A stretch of 64,000 bases of DNA from Methylomonas rhizoryzae (GTDB lineage Bacteria > Pseudomonadota > Gammaproteobacteria > Methylococcales > Methylomonadaceae), in the NCBI RefSeq assembly GCF_008632455.1, contig NZ_CP043929.1:4340001-4404000 (forward strand), in the 5' to 3' direction. Positions 26,363-35,468 of the stretch are shown piece by piece. A model generated the notes under the pieces. It saw only the letters and a list, made by a program, of their open reading frames with translations, was not told the DNA's origin and made no database searches. A program made the translations under genes and the position numbers. How positions within the stretch are numbered: position 1 is the stretch's first letter; the number at the start of each line of letters is the position of its first letter.

Positions 26363-27211
26363 TCAGCCCAATTCGAACGAGGTGACGCCGTACACGCCGG
26401 ACAATGCAAGCTGCGGCGCGACGCCTTTGTACATGCGAGCGGTTTCGAAAACGCTGTACATGGCGTGGCGCTCGGCCAATGCCACGGCCTGAGCGTTGCA
26501 CTCGGGCACATCCATAATGATCGGTTCCGACGCATTTAGCTTGGCTTTCAGCGTCAAAAACAACGCCTCGGCGATTGCCGGCGAGTCGGCGAACAGAGGG
26601 CCGACTTTATAACCGGAACGGCATTTACGTAATACGCCGTAACCTAGAAGGTCATGGTTACGCACCATTCCGCACGCATAAGACTCCGGCTGTTCGAACC
26701 AGCGATGCAAAAATGCCGGGCGCGCAGCCGGGAAATGACGCAAATCGTAAGCTTCGATCTGCGGCCAAGCCAGCGCCGACAGCTCGACCAAATCGGCTTC
26801 GGCCGGACAATCGCCGCCGCCGAATCCGGCATAGCGGATGTTGCGATAGGCAAGGGAAAATCCGGATTTTCGATAATTGTCCTGCTGCTCGACCACCCCG
26901 TCCAACCCGACGGTACACCCGGCCAAATAATCCAAACCGGCTTGCCAGATTTCCAAGCCGAAGCCCAGCCCGCGGTATGCCGGCTTGACAATGTAAAAAC
27001 CCAAGAAGCCGAAAGCGCCGTATTTGACTGCCGACAAGGTTGCAATCGGTTCGCCGTGCAGCAACCCGAGCAGAAATCCCCGGCAATCGGCCGCATAAAA
27101 ACAATCCGCGTCGTACAAACCGGGATTCCAGCCCTCGGCAGCCGCCCAATCTAGGGCAATGTCGAGTTCCGGCCTAGTCATATTACGGATTATGAATGGA
27201 TTTTCCGGCAT
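26363..27211 (-). CDS. GNAT-family N-acetyltransferase with C-terminal extension
   Basis: About 282 residues. The N-terminal half is a GNAT domain: FIIRNMTRPELDIALDWAAAEGWNPG, then LGFYIVKPAYRGLGFGLEIW, where RGLGFG is the acetyl-CoA pyrophosphate loop. The second half (from ~150) matches the Acetyltransf_18-type companion domain often found in this subfamily. ATG 27211 with ggagcagg upstream is chosen over a GTG at 27244. Substrate cannot be read from sequence. Confidence 0.85.
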   Translation of the reverse strand: MPENPFIIRNMTRPELDIALDWAAAEGWNPGLYDADCFYAADCRGFLLGLLHGEPIATLSAVKYGAFGFLGFYIVKPAYRGLGFGLEIWQAGLDYLAGCTVGLDGVVEQQDNYRKSGFSLAYRNIRYAGFGGGDCPAEADLVELSALAWPQIEAYDLRHFPAARPAFLHRWFEQPESYACGMVRNHDLLGYGVLRKCRSGYKVGPLFADSPAIAEALFLTLKAKLNASEPIIMDVPECNAQAVALAERHAMYSVFETARMYKGVAPQLALSGVYGVTSFELG

Positions 27212-27360
27212 GGCCTGCTCCGTAACGTATGGGGAAGCAGACACGCTGTCACGACAATCGCTTTACGAATCGCCACGGAGCGGCTGCCCACTTTAACTGG
27301 CACAAATATCTGTAGATACATCTGACCGCCAGGATCGCTACTTTTCGATATTCAACCGAG

Positions 27361-29523
27361 TCAACGCTTCGATTGTAGCGCTTCCCACGCATCGATCAAT
27401 TTAACGGCGTCGGAAAAACCTTGGTCTGCGTGCTTCAATAATTCCAGCCACCCCTGTTTGATCAACTCACATTGTTTCTTGGTCAACATCCAGGACAGCG
27501 GCGGTTTGTTTTGTACCTGATTTAAGAATTGTTTCCCGTTGTAGGAAAGCGATACTTCGAAGAACTTGGATTTAGGAAAGGAAATCTTGAAATCCTGAAT
27601 ATCCACCATCCCTTGCCATTTTTTGATCAAATCCTGCACGTCATCGTAATTGCGCTGGCCTTGGGTGGAGTTTCGTGCGTCCAGAATCGTGAATATCGGC
27701 CCGAATAACGCCATTTTCCAGCCTACTCGTTGATCTTTTGCGGTTTGCAACGGTGCTTCGTCCGGAAACGCCCGTATTTGCACGAATAAGACGTTTTTGA
27801 TCGAACGCCCCTGATCGTGTTCCAGAATTTTCTCCAGAAAGTCGATTGCGGCCACGATACCGTAGTTATCGAAATAGCCGCCGTCGGCGACGTGAAATAT
27901 CTTTTGATTCGGTGGCTGCCGGCTGTTGCGGGTCACCGGCGTCACGTAGGGGAAGGTTGCGGACAACAAGGCGGCGGTACTGGCGTCGATGTCGCAACCG
28001 GGATACAAGCCGTTGAATTCGACGCCCTCTACCGGTTTTAAGCCGAAGGACATCGGACTAAGCGAATAGCGGCGGCCGTCTTCGACTATCGTCGCGTTGA
28101 AAACCGGGATGGGCATTTTGCCGCGCAACACAGGATCGACCCAACCGCGCAAAGTTGATTGGGGCTTGTTCAGATGACTCTTCCAATCCAGGTCGACTGC
28201 TTTGCCGCGATCGCGCGGTTGGGTGGTCAAAAACGGCAAGCCTAACAGCCGCCATAAATCCGGATACACCAGTCCCCAACCGGTAGCCCCCAAACTTTCC
28301 TTGGTCGATGCATCGAAGATTTCCGCCAGTTTATCGTGAGGAGGCGCGCCTAAACCGTCGTCGAAACGATCCAAAAAATGCAAGGCCCCGACCGAGCCGC
28401 CGGATACCGAGCTGATCAGTCCAATGGCTTTGGTAAAGTCGGGGCCCAGTCTTTGCTGCAACCGGATCAACACTTGCGTCGTCCAACCGGCCGCTTGAAT
28501 GCCGCCGCCACTGGCGCAGATTACCACCAAAGTCTTTTCCGCCCCCTGATGCGTCAACCTGGCTTTTACCGCCGCGAACAAAGCTTCCGTGGCCGGAGGA
28601 GAAGTCGGACAGGTTTTCAGCTCGTAATAATGTTCGACTTTCCACAGATAATACGCCAGCGCCGAAAATGCAAACAAACACAACAATACCGGGACGCGAT
28701 AAAAGTCCAACCAAAAGGTTAGCAAGCCGAGTACTAAGGTAAAGATTTGCAACAAGCCCAATACGTAGGAAATGACCGGCAGCTGCCTACCATCTCCGGT
28801 GGGCGGACGATAGCGAACCAGGCCGATCAGATAGAGCGCTGCCGCGACCAGCAGATAGCTGGCCAGCACCGCGTGCCCTTCGGCAATTTCAATGCCCTTA
28901 TTGGTATCGATCAAATAGCCGCTCTGCGCGCCTTCCGGCAACAACCCGGCCAAACCAACCAACCATTGCCGAGCGGAATCGAAAACCGCCAGCGAGCGCA
29001 ACCAGTACACGGCAAAGAAAAACGCAAGGGATAACAGCGCTCCGGCAATCGCCCCCCGGGTCCGCTCGCTGGAAAGCATTTCTTGCGAATACGGTCCGGA
29101 AGCCCAGTACGCGGTAAACGCAGTGGGCAAGGCCAATAAAGCCGCCAGGACATACGGCCATGGCGACTCGGAATCGGCCAAATCGCCCAGAAAATCGACC
29201 CCAACCAAACTAAACCGCTCGTCGGCGTTAGCGCCTATCACCGCACCGACCAGTACGATACCGAGGCCGACCGCCGCGGCCCCGGCCGTGACGAGAGCCA
29301 GCTTCCACCAGCGATTCAACGCAAAGATATTACCCAGCATCGTCGGCAAGCCCAAAAGGCAGATAACCGGTAGAAACAGCAAAAGCAGTCCGCTGAGGAT
29401 AGGCACCCGTAAATGAAACAGATACGGCAAGGTAGCGCCGCCGTAACCGATTAAAACTGACAATACGGCGACGGCCGCTAACCAGCCCAAAAACGCCGGC
29501 TTGTTCGAAAAATCAATCTTCAT
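27361..29523 (-). CDS. Multi-pass membrane protein with C-terminal patatin-like phospholipase domain
   Basis: 720 residues. The first ~300 contain about eight hydrophobic segments (for example residues 11-30, 41-62, 75-100, 125-140, 157-177, 218-236, 250-270, 278-293). The rest is a patatin domain: oxyanion loop CASGGGIQAAGW near 337-346, catalytic serine in SSVSGGSVGAL (Ser374) and the Asp of the dyad in VADGGYFDNYG. Patatins hydrolyse acyl esters of lipids. The large membrane anchor suggests action on membrane phospholipid. It is transcribed alone; the three-gene phospholipid operon lies 190 bases upstream on the same strand. Confidence 0.85.
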   Translation of the reverse strand: MKIDFSNKPAFLGWLAAVAVLSVLIGYGGATLPYLFHLRVPILSGLLLLFLPVICLLGLPTMLGNIFALNRWWKLALVTAGAAAVGLGIVLVGAVIGANADERFSLVGVDFLGDLADSESPWPYVLAALLALPTAFTAYWASGPYSQEMLSSERTRGAIAGALLSLAFFFAVYWLRSLAVFDSARQWLVGLAGLLPEGAQSGYLIDTNKGIEIAEGHAVLASYLLVAAALYLIGLVRYRPPTGDGRQLPVISYVLGLLQIFTLVLGLLTFWLDFYRVPVLLCLFAFSALAYYLWKVEHYYELKTCPTSPPATEALFAAVKARLTHQGAEKTLVVICASGGGIQAAGWTTQVLIRLQQRLGPDFTKAIGLISSVSGGSVGALHFLDRFDDGLGAPPHDKLAEIFDASTKESLGATGWGLVYPDLWRLLGLPFLTTQPRDRGKAVDLDWKSHLNKPQSTLRGWVDPVLRGKMPIPVFNATIVEDGRRYSLSPMSFGLKPVEGVEFNGLYPGCDIDASTAALLSATFPYVTPVTRNSRQPPNQKIFHVADGGYFDNYGIVAAIDFLEKILEHDQGRSIKNVLFVQIRAFPDEAPLQTAKDQRVGWKMALFGPIFTILDARNSTQGQRNYDDVQDLIKKWQGMVDIQDFKISFPKSKFFEVSLSYNGKQFLNQVQNKPPLSWMLTKKQCELIKQGWLELLKHADQGFSDAVKLIDAWEALQSKR

Positions 29524-29713
29524 GCATCGCTCTCCGTGTTTAACTTGCTGGATGACGGCTTCTTACGGGCTGAGGACCCACAATTCGCAGTCGTTTAGAA
29601 ATTGCGGCTTTACCGCGAATCCGCTTAAAAGCAATTCTGCACAACACAAATGGACTAGACGAGTAACATTTCGTACTAGTACAAATGTACTGCTACACCC
29701 AGCAAGGTTAGAT

Positions 29714-30379
29714 CTAAAGATATTCGTCGCTGTCGAAATTCTGACTCCGTGTCAAACATTGTGTCATCAATGCCTTAAATTGCCGTGTTAGCTCGTCCAC
29801 CATCAAAGATGCCGTGCACAAAGCGCTAGGCGCCAGCATCTCCCCAACCATCACGTCGCAGTTGAACGGCACCAGCAAGGCTTCGCCGCGCGGCAGGGCC
29901 TTGCCCAAGCCGTGCATGACCACCGGAATAACGGGGATTTGCGGCCGGTCTTCCAACAGGTAAAACAACCCTTTCTTCAGCGGGCCGAATTTTTCCGGTT
30001 CGCCGCGGCTACCTTCCGGGAACAGAATGACAATATCGCCGGCGTCCAAGGCCGCGTGACAAGCGGCGAACAATTGGGCTTTAGCGGCCTTGCCGCTCCG
30101 GTCTATCGGAATGATGCCGATGCAGTAGCGAGCCAGCCAAGCCAGCACGCGGTTGCTCAAAAAATAATCGGCTGCCGCAACCGGACGGATTTTGTGAATC
30201 AAATGCAGCGGAAACAGGCTCATCAGCACCAATGCGTCCAGATGACTATTGTGATTGGCGGCAATGATAGCCGGGCCGCTTAACGGCAGACGCTCGCGGC
30301 CGCGCAGATTGAGGCCCAGCAGCAGCAACACCAAGGGCTTGACCAGCAAGCAGAAAAACAACACCTTAACCAAGCGCAC
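29714..30379 (-). CDS. 1-acyl-sn-glycerol-3-phosphate acyltransferase-like protein (PlsC family)
   Basis: About 221 residues with the PlsC motifs NHNSHLDAL (H-x4-D, catalytic), an IIPIDRS block, FPEGSRGEPEKFGPLKKG and VIPVVMHGLGKALP. A membrane helix near the N-terminus (VLFFCLLVKPLVLLLLGLNL) precedes them. The frame is open upstream to 30619, but that part overlaps the CdsA-like gene. GTG 30379, with gaggggt six bases upstream and eight bases after the cdsA-like stop, is the sensible start. It converts lysophosphatidate to phosphatidate, the substrate of the preceding gene's product. Third gene of the phospholipid operon. Confidence 0.85.
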   Translation of the reverse strand: MRLVKVLFFCLLVKPLVLLLLGLNLRGRERLPLSGPAIIAANHNSHLDALVLMSLFPLHLIHKIRPVAAADYFLSNRVLAWLARYCIGIIPIDRSGKAAKAQLFAACHAALDAGDIVILFPEGSRGEPEKFGPLKKGLFYLLEDRPQIPVIPVVMHGLGKALPRGEALLVPFNCDVMVGEMLAPSALCTASLMVDELTRQFKALMTQCLTRSQNFDSDEYL

Positions 30380-30387
30380 GCTACCCC

Positions 30388-31323
30388 TCAATACGCCGTG
30401 TAATAAACGTAATGAAAAAACAGCGGCGCGCTGTAAATCAGGCTGTCCAGACGATCGAGAATGCCGCCGTGGCCGGGAATCAGACTGCCGCTGTCTTTGA
30501 TCTGCAGATCCCTTTTGACCGACGACAGCACCACGTCGCCGAAAAAGCCGGACACGGCAATCAACGCGCCGGCCAGCAAACCTTGCTGCGCGGTCAACGG
30601 CGTCAACCAGGGCGCGCAACCGGCCGACACCAAGGTTATCGTCGCCACGCCGCCGAGAAATCCGCCCCAGGTCTTGTTGGGGCTGACGTTGGGAATGATT
30701 TTGCGCTTACCGAAGGTTTTGCCCCACACGTATTGGCTGACGTCGTTAAGTTGGGTCATGAACAACAAAAACAACACCGGCCCGAACGGCCCGGCGGCGG
30801 GATTTTGCACCGGCAAAGTCAGCAAGTAGGCAATGTGGCTGATCGCAAACACCATCAGCATGACCGCCCAATGCAAAATCCCTGCGGAACGGATGAAGCC
30901 GCGGGTATCACCGATCAACACCATGCGTATCGGCAAAAACAAAAACACGTAGACCGGAATGAATATGATGAACATACCGTACCACTGCTGACTAACCCAA
31001 TAATATTGAAGCGGTATCGCCAGATAAGCCCAAAAGATGACCCGCCTATCGGTCAGCCGGATCGGCACGATGGACAAAAACTCTTTTAGCGCCAAAAAGC
31101 TGAGAAAGCCGAAGAAAACGATAGCAGGCGTTTGCCCCAGGCTAAGCACCGTAAACAACATCAACACCATCCACCACCAGGAGCGGATGCGCAAATTCAG
31201 TTCGCTATAGTCTTTGCTTACATTTCGTTTGGCCAACCAATGACCGATTGCCGTGGCAACGAGTAAAACCGCCAGAGACGCCGCCATGGCGTACAAAGCA
31301 TGCGGAGCGTTAACGATTTGCAT
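30388..31323 (-). CDS. Phosphatidate cytidylyltransferase (CdsA family)
   Basis: 311-residue membrane enzyme making CDP-diacylglycerol from phosphatidate and CTP. The C-terminal signature is complete: SSVKRDLQIKDSG then LIPGHGGILDRLDSL, including the metal-binding aspartates. About eight membrane segments precede it, and NVSPNKTWGGFLGG is present. It overlaps the upstream CDP-alcohol transferase gene by 14 bases. The gene order resembles the ynbA-ynbB pair of E. coli, so it may be an accessory rather than the main cdsA. Confidence 0.9.
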   Translation of the reverse strand: MQIVNAPHALYAMAASLAVLLVATAIGHWLAKRNVSKDYSELNLRIRSWWWMVLMLFTVLSLGQTPAIVFFGFLSFLALKEFLSIVPIRLTDRRVIFWAYLAIPLQYYWVSQQWYGMFIIFIPVYVFLFLPIRMVLIGDTRGFIRSAGILHWAVMLMVFAISHIAYLLTLPVQNPAAGPFGPVLFLLFMTQLNDVSQYVWGKTFGKRKIIPNVSPNKTWGGFLGGVATITLVSAGCAPWLTPLTAQQGLLAGALIAVSGFFGDVVLSSVKRDLQIKDSGSLIPGHGGILDRLDSLIYSAPLFFHYVYYTAY

Positions 31324-31972
31324 GATTTTGCAGATAGTCGTATGCGGCCTTGCTGCGTCTATACAGGGTCGCCACGCAACCGACCGCCATTGCCGCTAAG
31401 GCAAGCAACATGGCGTAGTTGCCGCTGCCGAACAAGTTCTCCAAAGTGGTCAACAAGCAGGCGCCGGTCAACAAGGCCATGCGGTGCTGTTTGGCCATGG
31501 GCCCGGCAAAGTTGACCGGTGCGCCCAGACTCGCCGCCAGTGTGCGCACATAGGCGGTGGAGACCGCCAACAGCGCTACGCACCAACCCAAGGCCGGCGC
31601 CCAATCCGGCGCCGGCACGGAGTATCCGGCCGCCACCAGCAGCAAGGCGTCGGAAAGTCGGTCGGGCATGTCGTTGAACAACTCGCCGGCCGCGGTTTTC
31701 TTGCCGCCTTCGATGGCGACCAAGCCATCGAACAAATTGCACAGCAAACGGCCCTGGATGCCGACCGCCGCCGCCAGCGGCAGCCACCAGGCCATTTTGC
31801 CGCTCTGTCCCGGCAAAGCCAGCAAACAAACGCTGCCGAGCACGGCAAAACCGATGCTGGCCAGCGAAATTTGATTGGGAGTAATGCGCTGCCGGCTCAA
31901 TAGCCGGGCGATACGCTGAGTGATTGCCAGTTCCCGCACGCGCAGGTAACGGCGATTGCTTAAATCGGTCAT
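31310..31972 (-). CDS. CDP-alcohol phosphatidyltransferase family protein with variant catalytic motif
   Basis: About 220 residues, six hydrophobic segments, opening with an amphipathic N-terminus (YLRVRELAITQRIARLLSRQRITPNQIS) usual for the family. The canonical motif D-x2-D-G-x2-A-R-x8-G-x3-D-x3-D is altered: Asn79, Asp82-Gly83, Ala86-Ile87, Gly96, Asn100, Asp104, then Asp108. Two of four metal-site aspartates are Asn and the Arg is Ile. ATG 31972 fits the N-terminal alignment; a GTG at 32029 extends the frame. First gene of an operon with the CdsA-like and PlsC-like genes, which would supply its CDP-diacylglycerol. The alcohol acceptor is unknown. Confidence 0.8.
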   Translation of the reverse strand: MTDLSNRRYLRVRELAITQRIARLLSRQRITPNQISLASIGFAVLGSVCLLALPGQSGKMAWWLPLAAAVGIQGRLLCNLFDGLVAIEGGKKTAAGELFNDMPDRLSDALLLVAAGYSVPAPDWAPALGWCVALLAVSTAYVRTLAASLGAPVNFAGPMAKQHRMALLTGACLLTTLENLFGSGNYAMLLALAAMAVGCVATLYRRSKAAYDYLQNHANR

Positions 31973-32247
31973 GCCAAATCCGGACAAGAGGGTGGTACCA
32001 AACGCGGATGATAGCGCAAAGTCAGCCACTTAAATCGAATACGTCCCTCTTCTACACCCAAACGGGCCATACCCGCATGTTGCAAAATTTTCGCTATGGC
32101 ATATCTTTAAATGTGAATATGCTAACGTTTCTGATAGATTCGTACCGTTTTAGCTCCACGGCAAGCGACGCCCTGTGAAAAACGGACACTCGACTGACGT
32201 AACTTCTTGCATCGAGTGCAGATAAACTAACCCTTCGTTGGACTTCA

Positions 32248-33285
32248 ATGGATTATTGCAGCTCTTTCATACCGACCTACGACTTTTCCACCGATGCCAA
32301 TCAAAAAGTGTTACAGCAAGTTTTACCGCTGCTGGAGCGGCATCAGATTGCCGCCAATCCAATCAACTATGCCATTTGCTACGACTATATCGTCGGCAGC
32401 AACACCGGCCTTAGGAAGGTTGTTTCCGATTTACTCAAAGAAAACAAGCCGTTGGATCGATCCACCAGTTTAGAGATTTACAGCACCCACATCTGTAGCG
32501 CGACGCTGGCTTCTTTCGAAAAGCTCAACGCCAGTTTACGCCAGGTACTGGATCAGGCCAGCAACGCGATTAGCGACACCTGCAGCAAAGCCGAAGAAAC
32601 CAACGACAGCTTCCAAAAAAAATCGCAGATCTTGCAAAGCCTGTCCACCCGCAGCGACATTAACTCGCTGTTGCAAGAGATCATCACCGAAACCCATGCC
32701 TTGGCCGCTACCAGCCAAACCATGCAATCCCGGCTACTGGACGCTAATCGGGAATTGAGCCAGTTGCGCACCGAGCTCGATCAAATGCGGCAGATAGCCG
32801 TCACCGACAGCCTGACGGGCTTGTTGAACCGGCGCGCATTCGATCAAACCTTGAACGAGGTACTCGCCCATTTTTCGGAAGCCGAATCCACGTTTTTAGC
32901 CTTGCTGGACATCGATCGTTTCAAGCGAATCAACGACACTTACGGCCATACCATAGGCGACAGCGTGATCCGCTTCGTCGCCAGTTTGATGAGGCAATAC
33001 GCGCAAAGTCACCACCACACCGCCCGCTACGGCGGCGAGGAATTGGCCATCATCATGCCGGGTACCAGCCGCGACGATGCATTGGCGATTTGCGAAAACA
33101 TCCGCGCAACACTGGAAAAAAGCCGGCTGAAACGCAAAAACGACCAACAACCGCTGGGCGTCATTACCGTATCGATAGGGCTGGCCGAATTGCAAGCCGG
33201 AGACGATAGCGAAAGCTTCATCGACCGGGCCGACAAAGCGCTGTATACCGCGAAAACCAGCGGGCGAAATAAAATCGTCATTTAA
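32248..33285 (+). CDS. GGDEF diguanylate cyclase
   Basis: 345 residues: a helical N-terminal region, a likely coiled coil at ~100-185, and a GGDEF domain from ~185. The active-site loop is RYGGEEL (Gly262-Gly263-Glu264-Glu265), compatible with cyclic-di-GMP synthesis, and DSLTGLLNRRAFD and DIDRFKRINDTYGH are intact. The RxxD inhibitory site is absent upstream of GGEEL, so product inhibition by that route is not expected. No membrane segments. It faces the adhesin/secretion locus, an attractive link since c-di-GMP commonly controls giant adhesins, but that is inference from position. Confidence 0.92.
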   Translation: MDYCSSFIPTYDFSTDANQKVLQQVLPLLERHQIAANPINYAICYDYIVGSNTGLRKVVSDLLKENKPLDRSTSLEIYSTHICSATLASFEKLNASLRQVLDQASNAISDTCSKAEETNDSFQKKSQILQSLSTRSDINSLLQEIITETHALAATSQTMQSRLLDANRELSQLRTELDQMRQIAVTDSLTGLLNRRAFDQTLNEVLAHFSEAESTFLALLDIDRFKRINDTYGHTIGDSVIRFVASLMRQYAQSHHHTARYGGEELAIIMPGTSRDDALAICENIRATLEKSRLKRKNDQQPLGVITVSIGLAELQAGDDSESFIDRADKALYTAKTSGRNKIVI

Positions 33286-33329
33286 ATGCTCTACCACGCC
33301 ACAAGCTCCGGTACTTCGCGCATAGCGAG

Positions 33330-35468
33330 CTAAAACCCGGATTCCCGTATCAGCACGGTGACTATCCGGTTCCAAATTTTCTCGATCGGGCTGATGGCCG
33401 GGGTGTCCAAGCGCACGCTGCCGCGCAATACCGCAGGATGAGCCAAGGCCGGCATGGCGGCGTCGGCTTGCGGGCGTAAAAGCATGCGATACACGGCAGC
33501 TTCCGGGACCAACTGCTGCTGCGCATCGATTCTGGCCGCGATCTCGCCGCCGTTCACCGATGCCAGCAAGGCCGGAATCCGCGCGCTATTGCCCTGCTCT
33601 ATCGCCTGCACCGTGCAAGCGATCCCCGGCAAATCCGGATCTTCCGGATAGAATATCGCGGCGGTTGCGCCGGCCGCCTGCTGCAAATCGGCTTCTTCCA
33701 GGTACACTTCGATCAACTGACTGCTCAGATCAGCAACTATCATCAACGCCTGTCCTTCCGCCAGCCATTGTCCCGCTTGGACCGTATCGTTCAAATCCAG
33801 CACGACCCCGGCAAAAGGCGCGCGCATCTCCAGTTGCCGCCGTTGCAGCTGGTAACCGGCTTGTTTGCTACTTGCCGACTCCAATTCTTTTAACCAAATC
33901 CGGCGCCGCGTCGCCAAACGTTGCTCCAACCCGTGATAAGCCAGTTGCCGGTCTACCATGACGCGTTCCAGCGCGCTGTGCTGCGCCTGAAAATCAAGCT
34001 CGCTGGAACTGAATGCGGCCAGCAGTTCGCCTTGCGCCACCCGGCTTCCGGTCTGCAGTTGCCAAACGTCCAGACGCCCGGCCCGCGGCAAATAGATTTC
34101 GGCATAGCGTTCGGCTTTCATCAAGGCCGGTACGTTGACGTGATCTTGCCAGGGAATCAGCAACAACACTAAAAAACCCATAGCCAGCGACAAGCTCAGC
34201 CGGCTGCGCGGGTTACTCCAAGTGGCAACGGACAAGGATTTCCAGGTTCGCATTTCCGTCCAAATCGGCCGGACGATGAACCAGCCGACTTCCACCACCA
34301 ACAAGGCTATGCCCAATAATTTGAAAAAAAAATGGTAGACCAGCAGCGCTATCCCCAGGAACAGCATTAAGCGGTACAGCCAAGTCGTCCAGGCGTAAGC
34401 GACGAATATCCGCTGCATGCGCGGTGCGAGCCGCTCGGGCGGCACTTCTTGGCACCCGAACAACAGCCGGCGCAAATGCCAACGCGCGTAGGCAAAGCTG
34501 CGCGGTTGCAAATTGTCCACTCCCAACCAGTCGGCCAATAGGTAATAGCCGTCGAAACGCATGAACGGCGATAAATTCACCGTCAAGGTGATGATCCAGG
34601 TCGACGTTGCCAACAAGAAGGCGCCGCTGCGTAGCGGGCCGTCCGTCAAAAAACACCACGCCAACGCGGCTAGCATCGCCAAGCCCAATTCGGCCGCCAT
34701 GCCTGCCCCGGCCACGGCCAGGCGCTGGCGGCGATTCTGCAATTTCCAGGTTTCGCTGGCGTCGGTATACAAAACCGGGTACATCACCATGAATGCCACT
34801 CCCATGCTGGGAACCCGGCAGCCGTAGCGGTGTGCGGTCAAGGCGTGGCCGAGTTCGTGCAGTATCTTGGCCGCCGCCAAGGCCGCGCCGTACTGCAGCA
34901 AACCGGACCAATTGAAAAAATACGAAAACGTTGTGATGAAGCGTTCCCATTGCCGAGAGATCAAAAACAAGGCCAGCAATGCGCAACCGCAAATGCACAG
35001 GCCGAAGCCGCGGCTGTAAACCCAAGCCACCCGCGGATACAACCACGCCAAAAGCCGATCCGGTTTAACTAAGGGAATTCTAAAAAACAGATAATTGTGT
35101 AGCAGCCATTGCTGCCAACTTAATTGCTGCAATCCGGCTTGTTTACGCAAAAGTTGTATGCCGCCGTCGCCCTGCAGGCGCAGCAAATTGTTGACGAGCA
35201 GAAACTGACCCAGCGTTGCGACCCGCTCGGCATCAACCTGCAACGTGGTCTGAGCGTTAATCGCCTGCACGATGGCTTCTGCTTGCCGTAAGCCCCAACG
35301 ACTCACTATTTCGAAATCGACCCAACCCAAGCGGAAAAATCGGTTATTAGCCGGGTCGTGCAAAGTCCAGGTCGGGGCACCGTCGGCATCGCGCGGGCCG
35401 GCTGTACAATGCAACTCCTCGCGCAAAGGCGGCAGTAGCTCCTGCGTCGAATTCACAGGCCCAGCCAT
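33330..35468 (-). CDS. M50 (site-2-type) metalloprotease fused to a HlyD-like adaptor domain
   Basis: 712 residues. An N-terminal cytoplasmic region (~1-140) is followed by a polytopic M50 domain with the zinc site AKILHELGHALTAHRYG (His204, Glu205, His208) and third ligand in NLSPFMRFDGYYLL (Asp306). After a last membrane segment near 420-445 comes a HlyD/biotinyl-lipoyl-like periplasmic part with a coiled hairpin (SALERVMVDRQLAYHGLEQRL) and a second lipoyl half (MRAPFAGVVLDLND). It overlaps the GAF-HlyD gene by 16 bases and is the last gene of the giant-adhesin operon. It probably acts in export or maturation of that protein; whether it cleaves a signal, or acts as the inner-membrane channel in place of an ABC transporter, is unknown. 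Confidence 0.85.
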   Translation of the reverse strand: MAGPVNSTQELLPPLREELHCTAGPRDADGAPTWTLHDPANNRFFRLGWVDFEIVSRWGLRQAEAIVQAINAQTTLQVDAERVATLGQFLLVNNLLRLQGDGGIQLLRKQAGLQQLSWQQWLLHNYLFFRIPLVKPDRLLAWLYPRVAWVYSRGFGLCICGCALLALFLISRQWERFITTFSYFFNWSGLLQYGAALAAAKILHELGHALTAHRYGCRVPSMGVAFMVMYPVLYTDASETWKLQNRRQRLAVAGAGMAAELGLAMLAALAWCFLTDGPLRSGAFLLATSTWIITLTVNLSPFMRFDGYYLLADWLGVDNLQPRSFAYARWHLRRLLFGCQEVPPERLAPRMQRIFVAYAWTTWLYRLMLFLGIALLVYHFFFKLLGIALLVVEVGWFIVRPIWTEMRTWKSLSVATWSNPRSRLSLSLAMGFLVLLLIPWQDHVNVPALMKAERYAEIYLPRAGRLDVWQLQTGSRVAQGELLAAFSSSELDFQAQHSALERVMVDRQLAYHGLEQRLATRRRIWLKELESASSKQAGYQLQRRQLEMRAPFAGVVLDLNDTVQAGQWLAEGQALMIVADLSSQLIEVYLEEADLQQAAGATAAIFYPEDPDLPGIACTVQAIEQGNSARIPALLASVNGGEIAARIDAQQQLVPEAAVYRMLLRPQADAAMPALAHPAVLRGSVRLDTPAISPIEKIWNRIVTVLIRESGF

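Noticed and set aside
30392..30619. N-terminal extension of the PlsC-like frame up to 30619
   Set aside because: It overlaps the coding end of the CdsA-like gene and reads as Arg/Ser-rich out-of-frame text; the GTG at 30379 has a proper ribosome site.
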